Positions 11,201 to 19,468 of a stretch of 35,633 nt of DNA are shown piece after piece (positions within the stretch are counted from its first letter, which is position 1; each line of letters starts with the position of its first letter). The position numbers and the translations under genes are program-made. The notes beneath the pieces were generated by a model. That model had not been told where the DNA came from and did no database searches. It saw only the letters and a program-made list of their open reading frames with translations. The stretch comes from a virus. The stretch spans positions 1-35,633 of the IMG/VR virus record IMGVR_UViG_3300032240_000553; one strand, written 5' to 3'.

Positions 11201-14200
11201 GCGCAGTACAAAATTTTCACCGACACGTTGGATAATCATACCCGAGGCACTGACTGTCAGTATAGGGTTACTTGAATTTAATATCAGCTGATAGCTTTCG
11301 TTAGGCAACACTGCACCAGGTGCAGTAGTAGTAGGTTCGTAAGCATCAATAATTACCTGTAAAGTATTTTGATTTATAAAGCCACCAACCTTGTGGAATA
11401 AATTAAAATCAACATATTGCAAATCTTGACGCAATTCAGCGATGTAATTTTGTGAACGTTGTTGTCCAATCTCACTAACAAATACACTGTATCCACTAGT
11501 TGCTTTTCCATTTTCGCCATGGATTGGCATGTTGTTTAACTGTATAAATGTAGTGTTGTCACCGTAAGTCCATTGATTGGCTGCATTGATTTGCATCTGA
11601 TAGGGATCATAATTTACCGCACAGTATGTTGCAGGTCGAGTTAATGCCAATAAACGTTGTATAACAAATGGCCAATAACTACTTCGACGCCATGCAGTTT
11701 CTGCAGGACCTTGATCTCCTACAGCCCAATCATTTTGCAATGCTTGCTCATCAAGGGAAGTTATGAGACCGATTGTAAGAGGATCAAGCAAGTTGCCATT
11801 GTCGTCTACTGGTAAAATCTTTGACAGTCCAGGTCTAGCATAAAATGGATTAACTCCGGCACTATAACTAAAGTTAAGATTATCATCTTGAGCAATGTAG
11901 CCGTTTTCAATATCAGTCCACATAACACCGTTACCTGATGTGTAAGGTGCTGAACCGTATTGAGCTTGCCACCATGAAGGTTCTGAAATAAATCCTAACA
12001 TTTCCCAAGGAGCTACGTGAGGTTGATCTGTATCATAGAAATATTGGAATATTGATCTCCAGCTACCTGTTACATTAACTCCAAAATTTTTGTTATATGA
12101 TGTTCCATAGTTCCATGTAAACGGATCAGTCCCGACAAATATATCATGCATTGCATAGTCTATACCATACTGTCCAGACCATTTAACAAAATCAGATTCA
12201 AAAATACTGTTAATTTCTTCTAAAGAATAATCAGTAGTTCTAAACGCACCAGGCCTAACTGAGTTAATGTCAAACAGTCCGTAGTTGTAATAAATTTTAA
12301 GATTATTGAACACACGACGTTCGTATTCTAAAATAAGGTTATCTCTATAATCACCAAATGCTGGCATTATGCTACCGTCGTGACCACGAATTACCAATGT
12401 ACCAAGTGTGCTGTCTCGTGTAGAATATGTTTGCTCATAAAAAATATTCGGAACATATGCGGGATATAATCCTAGCTTGGTTGGGGTAGGAGGAATAAAC
12501 GATCCACGGGTATCAAAATATTCATCAATTACAAGAGTACTACCTGGGTATAAATCTCTATTTTTAATATTGATAGTCAATGTACCGTCAACAGTATTAA
12601 TATCATAATCAATGGCAAAAGTTAATAATATACCATTTAGGTATACGTACACGCCCGAAATAGATGGTGCATTTGGATCAAAAGACGTTGTCAGTGCAAA
12701 CGTCGTATTGTTTGAACCTGCTGGAATTGTGTATGTAATGGTCTTTTTATTTGGACCAGTGGCCAACATGTCAGACAAATAATAAGCATTTAACGCTGTC
12801 TTGTTGCTGTTCAATTCTGTTAAAACTTGTTCAAGGTCTGTTGATGCGGCACGGTCAAAGCTAATTAAAACATTTCCTTTGGTGTATTTTTGATACCCAC
12901 TAAATTTTTCTGTTATCTTATTAATGAAAGACAATTTAAAATAATTGTATGCCTCAGCAGATTTATCAATAGCATCAATGACACTATTAGTTTTCTTTCC
13001 AATAAACATCATTGCAAAAGCAACTGGATTAACTCCGTTGGCCACTAAACGGGTACTTGTTGCCATGTGCTGTGCCAAATCTGACAATGTAAATGTGTTG
13101 ATGTCTCCGTTTAACGGATTATTTGTCAAGCTCAGAGGTAAATCATAATACCCTGTACTGTTAAGTGCTATTGGATCACTAACTAAATTGCCCCAAACAT
13201 TGGTCAATTCATTGTCTACTAAAATGTAAGTTTTATTCGCAGGAATAGATCTTGTTGAAAAATTAGTGTCAGATAATGTTATTGCAGATTCTGAAAAATA
13301 ATTTTCAAATAAGAACGAACCTATAAGATTTAAATTTCTATATGATAATTTTAATTTTAAAACAGGATCAATTGGATTTTTGTCGTTAATACTATAACCA
13401 AAAATCTTGTTACCGTAGAAATTAGTTTGATATACTGCGTTGTTAGTCAAGCTGTCACCGTTCTCATCAAACAAATCAAACAGAGGGGCTTGATTTAACG
13501 ATGTATGTTGCTGAGAAAAAATCCAATCAGTTCCATTAAAATGCCATGTCGTTCCGCTGTATTCTTTACCTTGAATAGCCAATACTGTTGCCCCATCAAA
13601 AGGCACTGCGTCATCATCAGGCAACAGACTTATACGTTCTGTGGTATCTTGTATTGTTACAATATCAACTTTATAAATTTTATTTCGTACAGTCAGATCA
13701 GATGCTGCCGCAAAAATGACACGTTGACCATATTGAAGTTTTACTCCGTCAATTTTTACAGTAGTAGATCGAGTAGTTTTATCAACCATCGATCCTGATA
13801 TACTGGTACTTCTAGCTGAAAATTCAGCACCTCTACCAATGTCAATAAACTGAATTTGATTTCCAACTAGGTTGCCAGTTAGGGGAGATGACACATTAAT
13901 AGTAAACGGTCCACGGCCAACGCCAGTAATAGATGTAATTTTAGTGCCAGCAGTGACGCCTTGGCCAATTAAACGCATACCAACAAATATATTTTTATTT
14001 GTAGTAGTGTTGACTACAAATGTATTATTTGTATTAGTAGTAACAGTGAGCGTCTGTGCGGTTGCCGTAGTGATTGTCAAATAAGGATTAGCATACCCAG
14101 CACCTTCATTTGCCACAACTAGTGCATCAATAGTGCCTGTTGCAGTATTAATTGTATATCTGACAGTTGCTTGGGTTAAATCTGAAGAATTTGTATCAGG

Positions 14201-16132
14201 TGGATTAACTGTAATAGTTGCGCCAAGAGAATAATTAGATCCAGAATTTAAAATACTAACGCCACCCACACCGTCGCCATTTGCAAAGAATGGATCTGTT
14301 GAGGTGTAATCAATCAAGTCAACTGGCTTCATCGCAGTGTCGCCAAAATTGTATAACTGTATATTAGGAATGAACTCAATAATAGGTCTTACTGCACGTT
14401 GAGAAACTGGCACATCAAAAGACTCGCCGTTGACTTCTGCACTGGTTTGTAATACGTCAAAGCTGACCCATCTGTTATATCTAGACCAAGAATTTCTATC
14501 GTCGCTGGCCCTATTAATAGTAACATACTCTGGTACCAGAGGCATGTTTCTGTTATTATCAAAACTATATGTGTCAAAATTATCAGCGTCAAATAAATCT
14601 AAACCAGAAGAAGCAATCGCCTCCGGAGTAATTAATTCATCAACTGGTATTAATTTAATAGACTTACCAACACCTTCTACAAAGAATTCTTTGAAACGAT
14701 ATTCTTCATCGACGTTCATACCATTAAATGATACTAACATACCATTCTTTAAAGGTACACTAATAGATCCAGAAATTAATGTAGCTGTAGTTTGTCCAAT
14801 AACCAATGATTCAACATCTAAATTGTCTTGATCAAACTCAATAAGTTTTGGTCCTACTGGCATCCAGTAGTAATTTTGATAATTTATTAATTTGTCCCAA
14901 TCAATTTGTGGTGAGTATGAATAAGAATAACTTCTAAATAATCTGTCAAAGTTATCAGCGTAGCCGCCTTCAGAAACTATTTCATTGGCTAAATCATCTA
15001 TTGCTGTTACTGATTGCACAGTCCCGTTAATATCACGAGTCACCATTGCAGGAGTTAATTGATATGCCTGGCGAAGTCCACTTGATTCCTGGATATATGG
15101 ATCGCCAGGTTTCCATGTTGGTACTTTTGTTATGTCTACATAAGGAGTCGATGACGTAAGTGTAACAGTTTGTGTATTTGCAAAATATTCAGATATTGTT
15201 GTGCGAATTATTTCTGATTTTGGAATTGGACTAAAACTGCCTTGACCAGCATACTGCCAGTTACCACCGTTTTCAGTACTATAAAATACATGACTGGTGT
15301 TATCTAATATTAATTGCGGGGACACAACAATCTTTTGGCCGCCTTGGCCAGTTGAGTTCGCATCAGCAATACCAAATACTGCACCTATATCGCTTACTAG
15401 GGTTCCTGGGCCAGTAAATACTTTTTCATAGATTGTTTCAACGTATTGATTAACACCATCAGAATATAAAGTACATTCGTAATCATACGCAGGAATTGTT
15501 GGAGTCAAATTACGTTTAATATAATGACTTCCTTGAAATCTCATTCTAAAGAATTTAAAATTAGCAATGGTGCCTTGCTCAATAAAAATACCAGGATTTT
15601 CGCCTGTATCTAAAGGTTGTCCAGATGTACCGTAACCTTCCCATAGGTCAGTATATTCTGCGTAGATAGCTGGATGAGATAATACCCCAACAGTTACCGG
15701 AGTCCATAATGAATCGCCACCGCCAAACGTCAAATATCCATTAGTACCAACCCATACTTGATTGAACTTGGTACCAAACATGTTCCACTCAAACCCCAAA
15801 TTGTAAGGTCCTTGATATGAGTCATCTTGTTGAAAAGTTGCAATTTGTGAAAAAGCACCTTCCTTACGTGGAGCAATAGTGTCAGCAGAAAAATACGGGC
15901 CAGTAGATGACTCTGTAACATTAATATCAACGGTACTATAAGTTGTTACAGATGCTGTTGATGTAGTAATTGTATATTTTACTGGAGGCTGTTCTCCAAT
16001 AAAGGCATTTAATCGTTCTAATTTAGGTTGCTGAATTAGTTGATCAATTGTACTTGCTAAAAACTTTGAGTTTTTACTTGTTTGAAAGTAAACGGGTAGT
16101 AAGCTAGCTGACTGAATTGTTGCTGTTGTCAT
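2273..16132 (-). CDS. Giant 4619-residue virion structural (baseplate/tail) protein
   Basis: One uninterrupted frame of 13.86 kb. The ATG at 16132 is 2 bases after the gp6 stop, so the two are translationally coupled. The position directly after gp6 is that of T4 gene 7, but T4 gp7 is about 1030 residues. Seen along the protein: an N-terminal helical segment (20-50); a nidogen-like beta region (about 105-255, VWVGTNGYLTFGGGDS); the segment QIDWDKLINYQNYYWMPVGP near 410, which I recall from giant structural proteins of marine T4-like phages; a Trp/Tyr-rich core about 1300-1500 (DTDQPHVAPWEMLGF); two CBM5/12-like segments near 1710-1740 and 1957-1995; seven FG-GAP-like repeats at about 2364-2775; and a C-terminal region with LSQLRRGTYGT near 4250. 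It is probably a baseplate wedge or peripheral component, with adhesive modules inferred. No transmembrane segment or protease motif is evident. Confidence 0.75.
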   Translation of the reverse strand: MTTATIQSASLLPVYFQTSKNSKFLASTIDQLIQQPKLERLNAFIGEQPPVKYTITTSTASVTTYSTVDINVTESSTGPYFSADTIAPRKEGAFSQIATFQQDDSYQGPYNLGFEWNMFGTKFNQVWVGTNGYLTFGGGDSLWTPVTVGVLSHPAIYAEYTDLWEGYGTSGQPLDTGENPGIFIEQGTIANFKFFRMRFQGSHYIKRNLTPTIPAYDYECTLYSDGVNQYVETIYEKVFTGPGTLVSDIGAVFGIADANSTGQGGQKIVVSPQLILDNTSHVFYSTENGGNWQYAGQGSFSPIPKSEIIRTTISEYFANTQTVTLTSSTPYVDITKVPTWKPGDPYIQESSGLRQAYQLTPAMVTRDINGTVQSVTAIDDLANEIVSEGGYADNFDRLFRSYSYSYSPQIDWDKLINYQNYYWMPVGPKLIEFDQDNLDVESLVIGQTTATLISGSISVPLKNGMLVSFNGMNVDEEYRFKEFFVEGVGKSIKLIPVDELITPEAIASSGLDLFDADNFDTYSFDNNRNMPLVPEYVTINRASDDRNSWSRYNRWVSFDVLQTSAEVNGESFDVPVSQRAVRPIIEFIPNIQLYNFGDTAMKPVDLIDYTSTDPFFANGDGVGGVSILNSGSNYSLGATITVNPPDTNSSDLTQATVRYTINTATGTIDALVVANEGAGYANPYLTITTATAQTLTVTTNTNNTFVVNTTTNKNIFVGMRLIGQGVTAGTKITSITGVGRGPFTINVSSPLTGNLVGNQIQFIDIGRGAEFSARSTSISGSMVDKTTRSTTVKIDGVKLQYGQRVIFAAASDLTVRNKIYKVDIVTIQDTTERISLLPDDDAVPFDGATVLAIQGKEYSGTTWHFNGTDWIFSQQHTSLNQAPLFDLFDENGDSLTNNAVYQTNFYGNKIFGYSINDKNPIDPVLKLKLSYRNLNLIGSFLFENYFSESAITLSDTNFSTRSIPANKTYILVDNELTNVWGNLVSDPIALNSTGYYDLPLSLTNNPLNGDINTFTLSDLAQHMATSTRLVANGVNPVAFAMMFIGKKTNSVIDAIDKSAEAYNYFKLSFINKITEKFSGYQKYTKGNVLISFDRAASTDLEQVLTELNSNKTALNAYYLSDMLATGPNKKTITYTIPAGSNNTTFALTTSFDPNAPSISGVYVYLNGILLTFAIDYDINTVDGTLTINIKNRDLYPGSTLVIDEYFDTRGSFIPPTPTKLGLYPAYVPNIFYEQTYSTRDSTLGTLVIRGHDGSIMPAFGDYRDNLILEYERRVFNNLKIYYNYGLFDINSVRPGAFRTTDYSLEEINSIFESDFVKWSGQYGIDYAMHDIFVGTDPFTWNYGTSYNKNFGVNVTGSWRSIFQYFYDTDQPHVAPWEMLGFISEPSWWQAQYGSAPYTSGNGVMWTDIENGYIAQDDNLNFSYSAGVNPFYARPGLSKILPVDDNGNLLDPLTIGLITSLDEQALQNDWAVGDQGPAETAWRRSSYWPFVIQRLLALTRPATYCAVNYDPYQMQINAANQWTYGDNTTFIQLNNMPIHGENGKATSGYSVFVSEIGQQRSQNYIAELRQDLQYVDFNLFHKVGGFINQNTLQVIIDAYEPTTTAPGAVLPNESYQLILNSSNPILTVSASGMIIQRVGENFVLRGYDRKTPYFKYYKSIRNQTTPTITIGGVSSSYVAWAPSSTSGNTGLSPFQTTTAKSTPSTRFYQSGQIVQYGSNFYRVITSHQAEPVFNSSFYQILPELPTVGGVTVQIAADFDKTVYSVPYGKTFTNVQDLYDVIIGYGAWLTDQGFIFDQFNEDLNILNDWNLSSQEFLYWSTQRWDEKSVISISPFSDQVKFRQDNSVVDDIFNKFYEYSIARADGTPFPKHNLFVARQDGLFTVNTINTADGIYLIRLNCIQKEHGMVFDNTDIFGDVIYDIQTGERQKRMKLVGFRTSEWNGDFFSPGFVYDEATVVNWSPNTDYLASTVVKYNGLYYSAKKNIEGSLTFDFNKWSNLNKKPTAGLLPNFDYKISQFNDFYSLDIDNFDSSQQASAQYLTGYITRPYLNNIFSDPISQYKFYQGYIREKGTSNAISKLATASLSNIGSDVGYREEWAFRVGQYGSFTTTKEFEAPLHERTFVENPQIITFVSKDKVINDTLINQITPDQLTIGTGTLPEIITTTSSDDAFKLIHAGYVRIDDVKATAYNLNSILDIANNNIIDDGTTIWLGFMPDGSWDVLRYTFHSASISDVQIPQPDGTMTFTTNIPHGLTATQFISVVNFTSESDGIYQILSVPSATEFVVATPLTFINLPTPTDAGFLFTFESSRFPTFDDLPSDQKLYRYKNGSFIWVDTGNGKDNNGWAVYEKVLNYTNSATSELSTPAHEGLGFSIHRPSNQSYVLIGNPTYSDNNNALSGGAGLYQSVDGSLLPIVRYQMSNTPGTGNELGYSVFYDDVKFKNSPYGLMFAGAPGAYNNSGTVKISNINNVFSEQVQTWIRHPSDTPGGRFGSSLFVQRNTSTKFTLIGAPNQSSSGTVYAYSVSSTTATVTATLIKKIWPRNIQIGLFTNGAQWGYAIAGSDDASIVAISAPYHQNSGTVQVFYNITSSTSNGVSLISSSTFTTPGAQFGKSLAMSSDSKFLAVGAPGATNADGSLGAVGIFTATNGTYVLQQIITNPVIGSGMNFGQAIDFDVKSSLLVISALGTNRTVYTTFDTDDTTLDLTTTRFIEEEPASGSVYVYSKRGNKYVYAEELTNATEAITSGTDYGTSISIDNNVIIVGAPGISGQIVSNVYQFKPIGDYDGGWNQVRVQDDLVLPNAIKEITLINTVTNDIVNYYDYVDPLKGKILGIAEAELTYKMPSDPAIYSVGVTGVNVNSSANWVDDHVGELWWDLSTAKYIWYEQGNLEFRRSNWNKLFPGASIDVYEWVESTLLPSDWSIQADTPAGLTQGISGQPKNVDNSVVSVKQVYDHITNSFSNVYYFWVKNKTTVPNIPNRKTNAFTVASYIADPTGSGIQHVSVISSNTVMLSNLGSALVSDDISINLKIDNTFNTVPKHTEWTLLEHGANSSATPALIEKKIIDSLVGHDVLGNAVPDTSLSERSKYGIGIRPQQTLFKNRFTALRNVIEYANSVLITIPVISNYSVPNLTSAEPHPTQYLTLESIDELPLIDYLSTSTVTVLSDSTYNGGWTVYSYNPVKTNWQRVRTQSYNTNLYYSLVDWSAPTYNPYQNIVAQLGSVFELGSVSYAPGDYIKVSNRGNGNYIIVEQVNTSTGQVGTFGNNFNIVYEQNGTFQIDNAIWDRFPGWDETYNYNQTLFDQTPDKEIRILLDILKNDIFINDLQYHWNNIFFTAVKYAIAEQPALDWVFKTSFINVTNFAGQLSQPPIYKLADSSFYEEYIKEVKPYHTQIRKFTTQYEATDTSFSSVSDFDFPFYYDSTKQTFVAPQISTATVMFNPVREMDTTLVFDRVGIRNQIGGLSVSDTFIGDGATLIFPLSWVAQADKSKIVVTVTGQYVLPSSYTIDYYTQTYNGYKKSYSRLKFLDASMPPAVGTTITVSYQKSTSLMTAVERIENFYKPTSGMPGFNSLVGTLTQLMVGAEDPRTQFGGLYEGTYTATNTSTSIYSVSSSLYTTGTVVFDTLVNGGAYSTITGLLNATGLDPRELVIDGGNNFIATASGSAPEEILPGFTADTLGIDVYTRPTIGSSPVILIHSQLVAFRGTTVEVPLDVMPTTPGGMIVTFGDVPLDYVADGKFTTENQYSIDWFNRKLLIPDQVAPRGILTYRIFGVGTTGTNDLGILDHVSLQVSDAAGAGFTTTTLISLASIHDVGSAYVTNNGVPVTRFFDPVNPHTPYYDIQPANSENDRAAAVVYWNTTTQVGDRSVDAWFFNIEHPSFNSILTQRWDYTTGTNGIPQPIPLFPAGPDLAYGPPSDQVIVEAYDKGGVPRRLRPPYTRYYTVESLTSLNYPIYDLTNTNFISTLTNVNVYQNGVKLDPTAANHYVINSSTVSINSQSLAVKVGDTIAVEAFNPIDITNSSTYTTAVYTATMAYSYDYALKFDEILRGYQLYLTPNYWNTTTESIKITTFNNQDSLMMEQQSFVGNPNRTYKLDRTVVDPTYLWVTVNTTASGELILSNNIDFQLLSDQRTILLSDVFVASQDNVSSASTTTGAAFGGNAITRYDSVVVTSVASPSVSSENLAYRIFLPIVSGPAQYTRISTANSTYLINPLTASDTEIYVADSTVLTPPNAALNRPGVILVNGERIEFFQMEREVLSQLRRGTYGTSPADYNQIGTRVIDQGTYQNIPGVDDVVFIQNTLTHTSNALNNVYKISTATIYGWWDTITSSTVRCDGIKLMTSITDELNPRGLFPFDPYTGKIVFGKEVYSVSTASIAAKDQVEVYYGGVKLRKDPSYIHDTTVMYDGISTAQIILSTSTFTNAIFPTFDNIEDLSNVYRRIPQDQLIHPYPAYITTDTNIVWVYNPGRSQSIINHTVSTMSELPTTVTTGTTYLVTQNNVVYWSTGTGFVATATLGFVDSGLRAVPADFSIVTATQTLILNTATVKIHDGALLTVVMRRVGASWNDLDPNNPMSNTISILTSTNAVAQFLREGPAALPDQSFYGGEIYLLDNTGTPLSDQDGNPLWGY

Positions 16133-16134
16133 TC

Positions 16135-19100
16135 TTATATTCCATTCAATTGTGTAGCTGTAGCGGCGCTGACAATCTGTATGTTGTCTGCTGTAGCCCC
16201 ACTAATGAAGATTTCGTTACTTTGACAAGCAACTTCGTAGAGATTGCCGAACCCACTTGAATTTGGAACTATTATAAAATTTGTAATATCAGGTGTTAAT
16301 GAATTCATTATGTATGTTGACAGTTCGCTAAAATAAAAACTTTTTCCAAAATCCCAATTTTCTAAAGAGAAAAATCTATTGATGCCGTCAAGTATTTGAG
16401 ATTTAATTGCAGTATCACTTAATGTGCTGGTAGCATTTTTTACAGCTTTAAATGTAGCTTGTAAATTTGTTGCGGCGGTAGTTCCAAACAATACCTTGTA
16501 TTGTGCTGGTTGATAAATTATTTGATCACTAATAGTTTTAATCGGATCTAAACTAGCGGCATAATTGTTTTCTAATGCTCTAGTTGTAGGAGGTAGTGGT
16601 TTAGTTCCAGATCTAGTAACTAACCAATTTCTAAAGGCTGCATCATAATCAGCAGTTAACATATAGATATCAATAATGTTACTCTTAGCAGGGTCAATTC
16701 TAACTTCGTTGCTAGGATTATGTTGGTATTGGAATTTTAATTTAGATCTGCCTGGTAGTATCATAGGCATATTGTTAATTGTCACTGTGGCAGTGTTCAA
16801 TGCTCCATTTTGATCAAAACCTACGATTGTATTAAATGCATCTGGATTGGCAATGTAACTAAATTGTTGGCTTGATTGATTTTGATAGTAGCTGACTGCA
16901 ACTAACGATGGATCAATATACCCGTCAGGCTGTACCAACGAACTGTTAATCTGCCATTGGAAATCACTAGGCAGTGCATAACCAGTTACAGTATTTGGGT
17001 TAATGGACAGCACATTGATCTTATCCTTAACCACTGTATTATTTGTATAGTCAAAGTTAATTGAAGATGAATCTATATAGAATCCAGTCTGTGCGGCACT
17101 TTGGAATATATACTCGGTGCTCTTAATTGTTACTTGATAACTGTTAGTTGCTGGTTGCCATGCAAATTTAACCAACCAACTGGCATCTTTTCCAGTGCTG
17201 GTCGAATCACCTGCATAGTCAAACATGTGTGGTACACTTACATCAGAATTAACAGACAAGTAGCTAGGATCATAACCTTGATTTAAATTGCTACCTTGAA
17301 TAATATTCCATGTTCTAGTTGCTGGATCAATTGTTAATCCAAAAGATTGATTGGATACACATAAGTTGACAATGTTTTGTTCAAATGTAAATCCTAATGA
17401 ATTTTCATACGCTGGAACAATTTCAACTGGTTCAGCATTTGCCGGAACTACATTAGAGAATATAATTGGGCCAGTGCCGTCACTTAGATTTCCAAGTCCA
17501 TTATTAGAACCTGTTCCAATAACTTGTTGAACTGTACTCCAAAAATATCGAGTAGCATTGTAAACTTGATTAGCTGTAAACGACCCATCAGGTAAGAAAT
17601 ATTGTATATTGCCGTTAACATCGTTAGGAGCAATAAATTTAACCATAGCGCCTGGAGTTATATAGTATGTCGCATATGAGATAGATGAATACATTGGTCC
17701 AACTGCCATTGGGAATGAACCATTACCCGACGGTGAACCTGTAAAATATCCTCTGCTTTGTCCAGTTACTACATTTGACAATTTCCAAGATAACTGCAAT
17801 GTAGGTTCAACAGTAACGGGTTTTAAAGTTCTGTAAGTGTCAAGATAAAAAGAATATAATCCTGAATTGTTAATTTGTGGTGATAGCTCAGTTTTTATTG
17901 CAGACCAAATATCATTTTGTCCAGAAAAACTAAAATTAAAATTTGTACTGGTTGTATTTTTAGCAAGTATACCATCGTCACAGAAAATGTTTGTAGAACT
18001 GTATCTGCCACTGACATCGCTAAGGTCAAAATATTTGCTAATGCCACTGCTTACTCTATTGACACTTTTTACTTTTACAACATCAGTTGTATATGTCAAT
18101 GGTGCAATATTATAATCCTCACCAGTAACCATACGATTTTGTGTATAGTATGCCTGTGGGGCATTTTGTTTAATAGTTGCGTTGGACTCTGGGCCAGTGC
18201 TGTTACTTACTGTATATTCTAAATTTAAAATTAAAGTTAAATTTTGATTCAACCCTGATTTATCTACATAAGGAATGTTGACAGTAATACCTGCCATCTG
18301 TTCAGGTTTAATAGTATATGTTGCACCATTACTTTGACGATAGAACAATTGGAATTGTCCGTTAGGCAAATTACCAAAACTTCCGTCTGCAAAGTTTAAA
18401 TCAATTTGATCGTTATCACGGGTTGTTACACTGTAAATAGATCTGTTAGTTTGTATTAAACTATTGTATATAACACTATTGCCAGAAATTGCAGGAACTT
18501 TGGTCCAAAGTTTAGAATACGTTCCACTGTTGGTCAATTCCCATAACCAAACGTCTGTGTTATTGATGTTGCTAACATTAATGCCAACAATTTCATTAGG
18601 CACTGGGTTAGATAGATTAAATCCACTAGCTGACAATGTACCTTGTTTGAACAATGCAAAGAATCCAGTTCCTTGACTGCCTGAACCTTTGTTATCATTT
18701 TGATAGATAAGGCTAACAGGGTTGCCTGGTTTAGGAGTATCTTCGTAAATATAATCTTGTCCAGCAAATGTTGCTGGTACAATTTCAAAATTCATAGAAG
18801 AACCGTTGATATTTTGTGTGAAGCCGTAAACTGGAACATCGGCATTTGAACTGTTGATCAAATACTGCTCGCTCATAATTCCGCCAACAACACCATCAGC
18901 AACTGGACTACCAAACGTCATGCTAGAAGGCATTGCTGTGTTCATTATGGTTAAAAATTGACTGAACCACTGTGGATTTGTAGGATCATTCCATAAGATA
19001 ATATTATTGGCAAGATTATTGCCAGTTGCGTCAATAACATTGCCAGTTGTGGCAATGGCAGAGATTTTTAATAGGCCGCTGGCCGGTACGTTACGCTTGG

Positions 19101-19422
19101 GAATATAGCTGACTAACTGAGCAAGACGTAGAATACTATCACGACGCTGTGCTGTTTCTAAGAAGTTTTCACGGGCATTTAAGTCGATGCGGAAGGACAA
19201 ATTTTGTCCTAGATAAGCAATCAAATCAACCAGTGCAATGTACTCACTACTTTCAATGTAGTCGTTGAAATCTTCTGGATAGTTCTCTTGTAGATAGGTA
19301 ATTAAGATACGACGTAGTGTATCAAAGTCATAGCTTTGAAATTCTGCGTTAGGGCTGGACTGGTATATCTTAGTCCAATCTTCCGTAACTAATAATTTTG
19401 AATTGGTTGATGGTATTGTCAT
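16135..19422 (-). CDS. 6: Baseplate wedge protein gp6-like
   Basis: 1095 residues; T4 gp6 is about 660, so this form is much enlarged. The N-terminal 110 residues show the gp6 signature: FDTLRRILITYLQENYPEDF, then SEYIALVDLIAYLGQNLSFR and ARENFLETAQRRDSILRLAQ, and LVSYIPKRN. The C-terminal 150 residues (FGKSFYFSELSTYIMNSLTP and onward) also look like the wedge dimerisation end. The middle is beta-rich, poorly recognisable and holds the extra length. In T4, gp6 forms the inner baseplate ring with gp53 and gp25, and both are encoded upstream in this block. An AATAAATA late-promoter box lies 18 bases before the start codon, so the gene can be transcribed independently of gp25. Confidence 0.9.
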   Translation of the reverse strand: MTIPSTNSKLLVTEDWTKIYQSSPNAEFQSYDFDTLRRILITYLQENYPEDFNDYIESSEYIALVDLIAYLGQNLSFRIDLNARENFLETAQRRDSILRLAQLVSYIPKRNVPASGLLKISAIATTGNVIDATGNNLANNIILWNDPTNPQWFSQFLTIMNTAMPSSMTFGSPVADGVVGGIMSEQYLINSSNADVPVYGFTQNINGSSMNFEIVPATFAGQDYIYEDTPKPGNPVSLIYQNDNKGSGSQGTGFFALFKQGTLSASGFNLSNPVPNEIVGINVSNINNTDVWLWELTNSGTYSKLWTKVPAISGNSVIYNSLIQTNRSIYSVTTRDNDQIDLNFADGSFGNLPNGQFQLFYRQSNGATYTIKPEQMAGITVNIPYVDKSGLNQNLTLILNLEYTVSNSTGPESNATIKQNAPQAYYTQNRMVTGEDYNIAPLTYTTDVVKVKSVNRVSSGISKYFDLSDVSGRYSSTNIFCDDGILAKNTTSTNFNFSFSGQNDIWSAIKTELSPQINNSGLYSFYLDTYRTLKPVTVEPTLQLSWKLSNVVTGQSRGYFTGSPSGNGSFPMAVGPMYSSISYATYYITPGAMVKFIAPNDVNGNIQYFLPDGSFTANQVYNATRYFWSTVQQVIGTGSNNGLGNLSDGTGPIIFSNVVPANAEPVEIVPAYENSLGFTFEQNIVNLCVSNQSFGLTIDPATRTWNIIQGSNLNQGYDPSYLSVNSDVSVPHMFDYAGDSTSTGKDASWLVKFAWQPATNSYQVTIKSTEYIFQSAAQTGFYIDSSSINFDYTNNTVVKDKINVLSINPNTVTGYALPSDFQWQINSSLVQPDGYIDPSLVAVSYYQNQSSQQFSYIANPDAFNTIVGFDQNGALNTATVTINNMPMILPGRSKLKFQYQHNPSNEVRIDPAKSNIIDIYMLTADYDAAFRNWLVTRSGTKPLPPTTRALENNYAASLDPIKTISDQIIYQPAQYKVLFGTTAATNLQATFKAVKNATSTLSDTAIKSQILDGINRFFSLENWDFGKSFYFSELSTYIMNSLTPDITNFIIVPNSSGFGNLYEVACQSNEIFISGATADNIQIVSAATATQLNGI

Positions 19423-19440
19423 AATCTTTTATCTATAACG

Positions 19441-19448
19441 TATTTATT
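19441..19448 (-). promoter_or_regulatory. Late promoter box AATAAATA before gp6
   Basis: The minus strand carries AATAAATA (7 of 8 of TATAAATA) in the 46-base gp25-gp6 gap, 18 bases before the gp6 ATG. This gives a predicted leader of about 13 bases containing a weak AAAAGA. The intergenic place and correct strand support it. Confidence 0.6.
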
Positions 19449-19468
19449 GTGGCTATTAACCACGTAGA

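Noticed and set aside
14430-14831. 133-codon plus-strand frame opposite the giant gene
   Set aside because: Antisense shadow, no signals, composition mirrors the real frame on the other strand.
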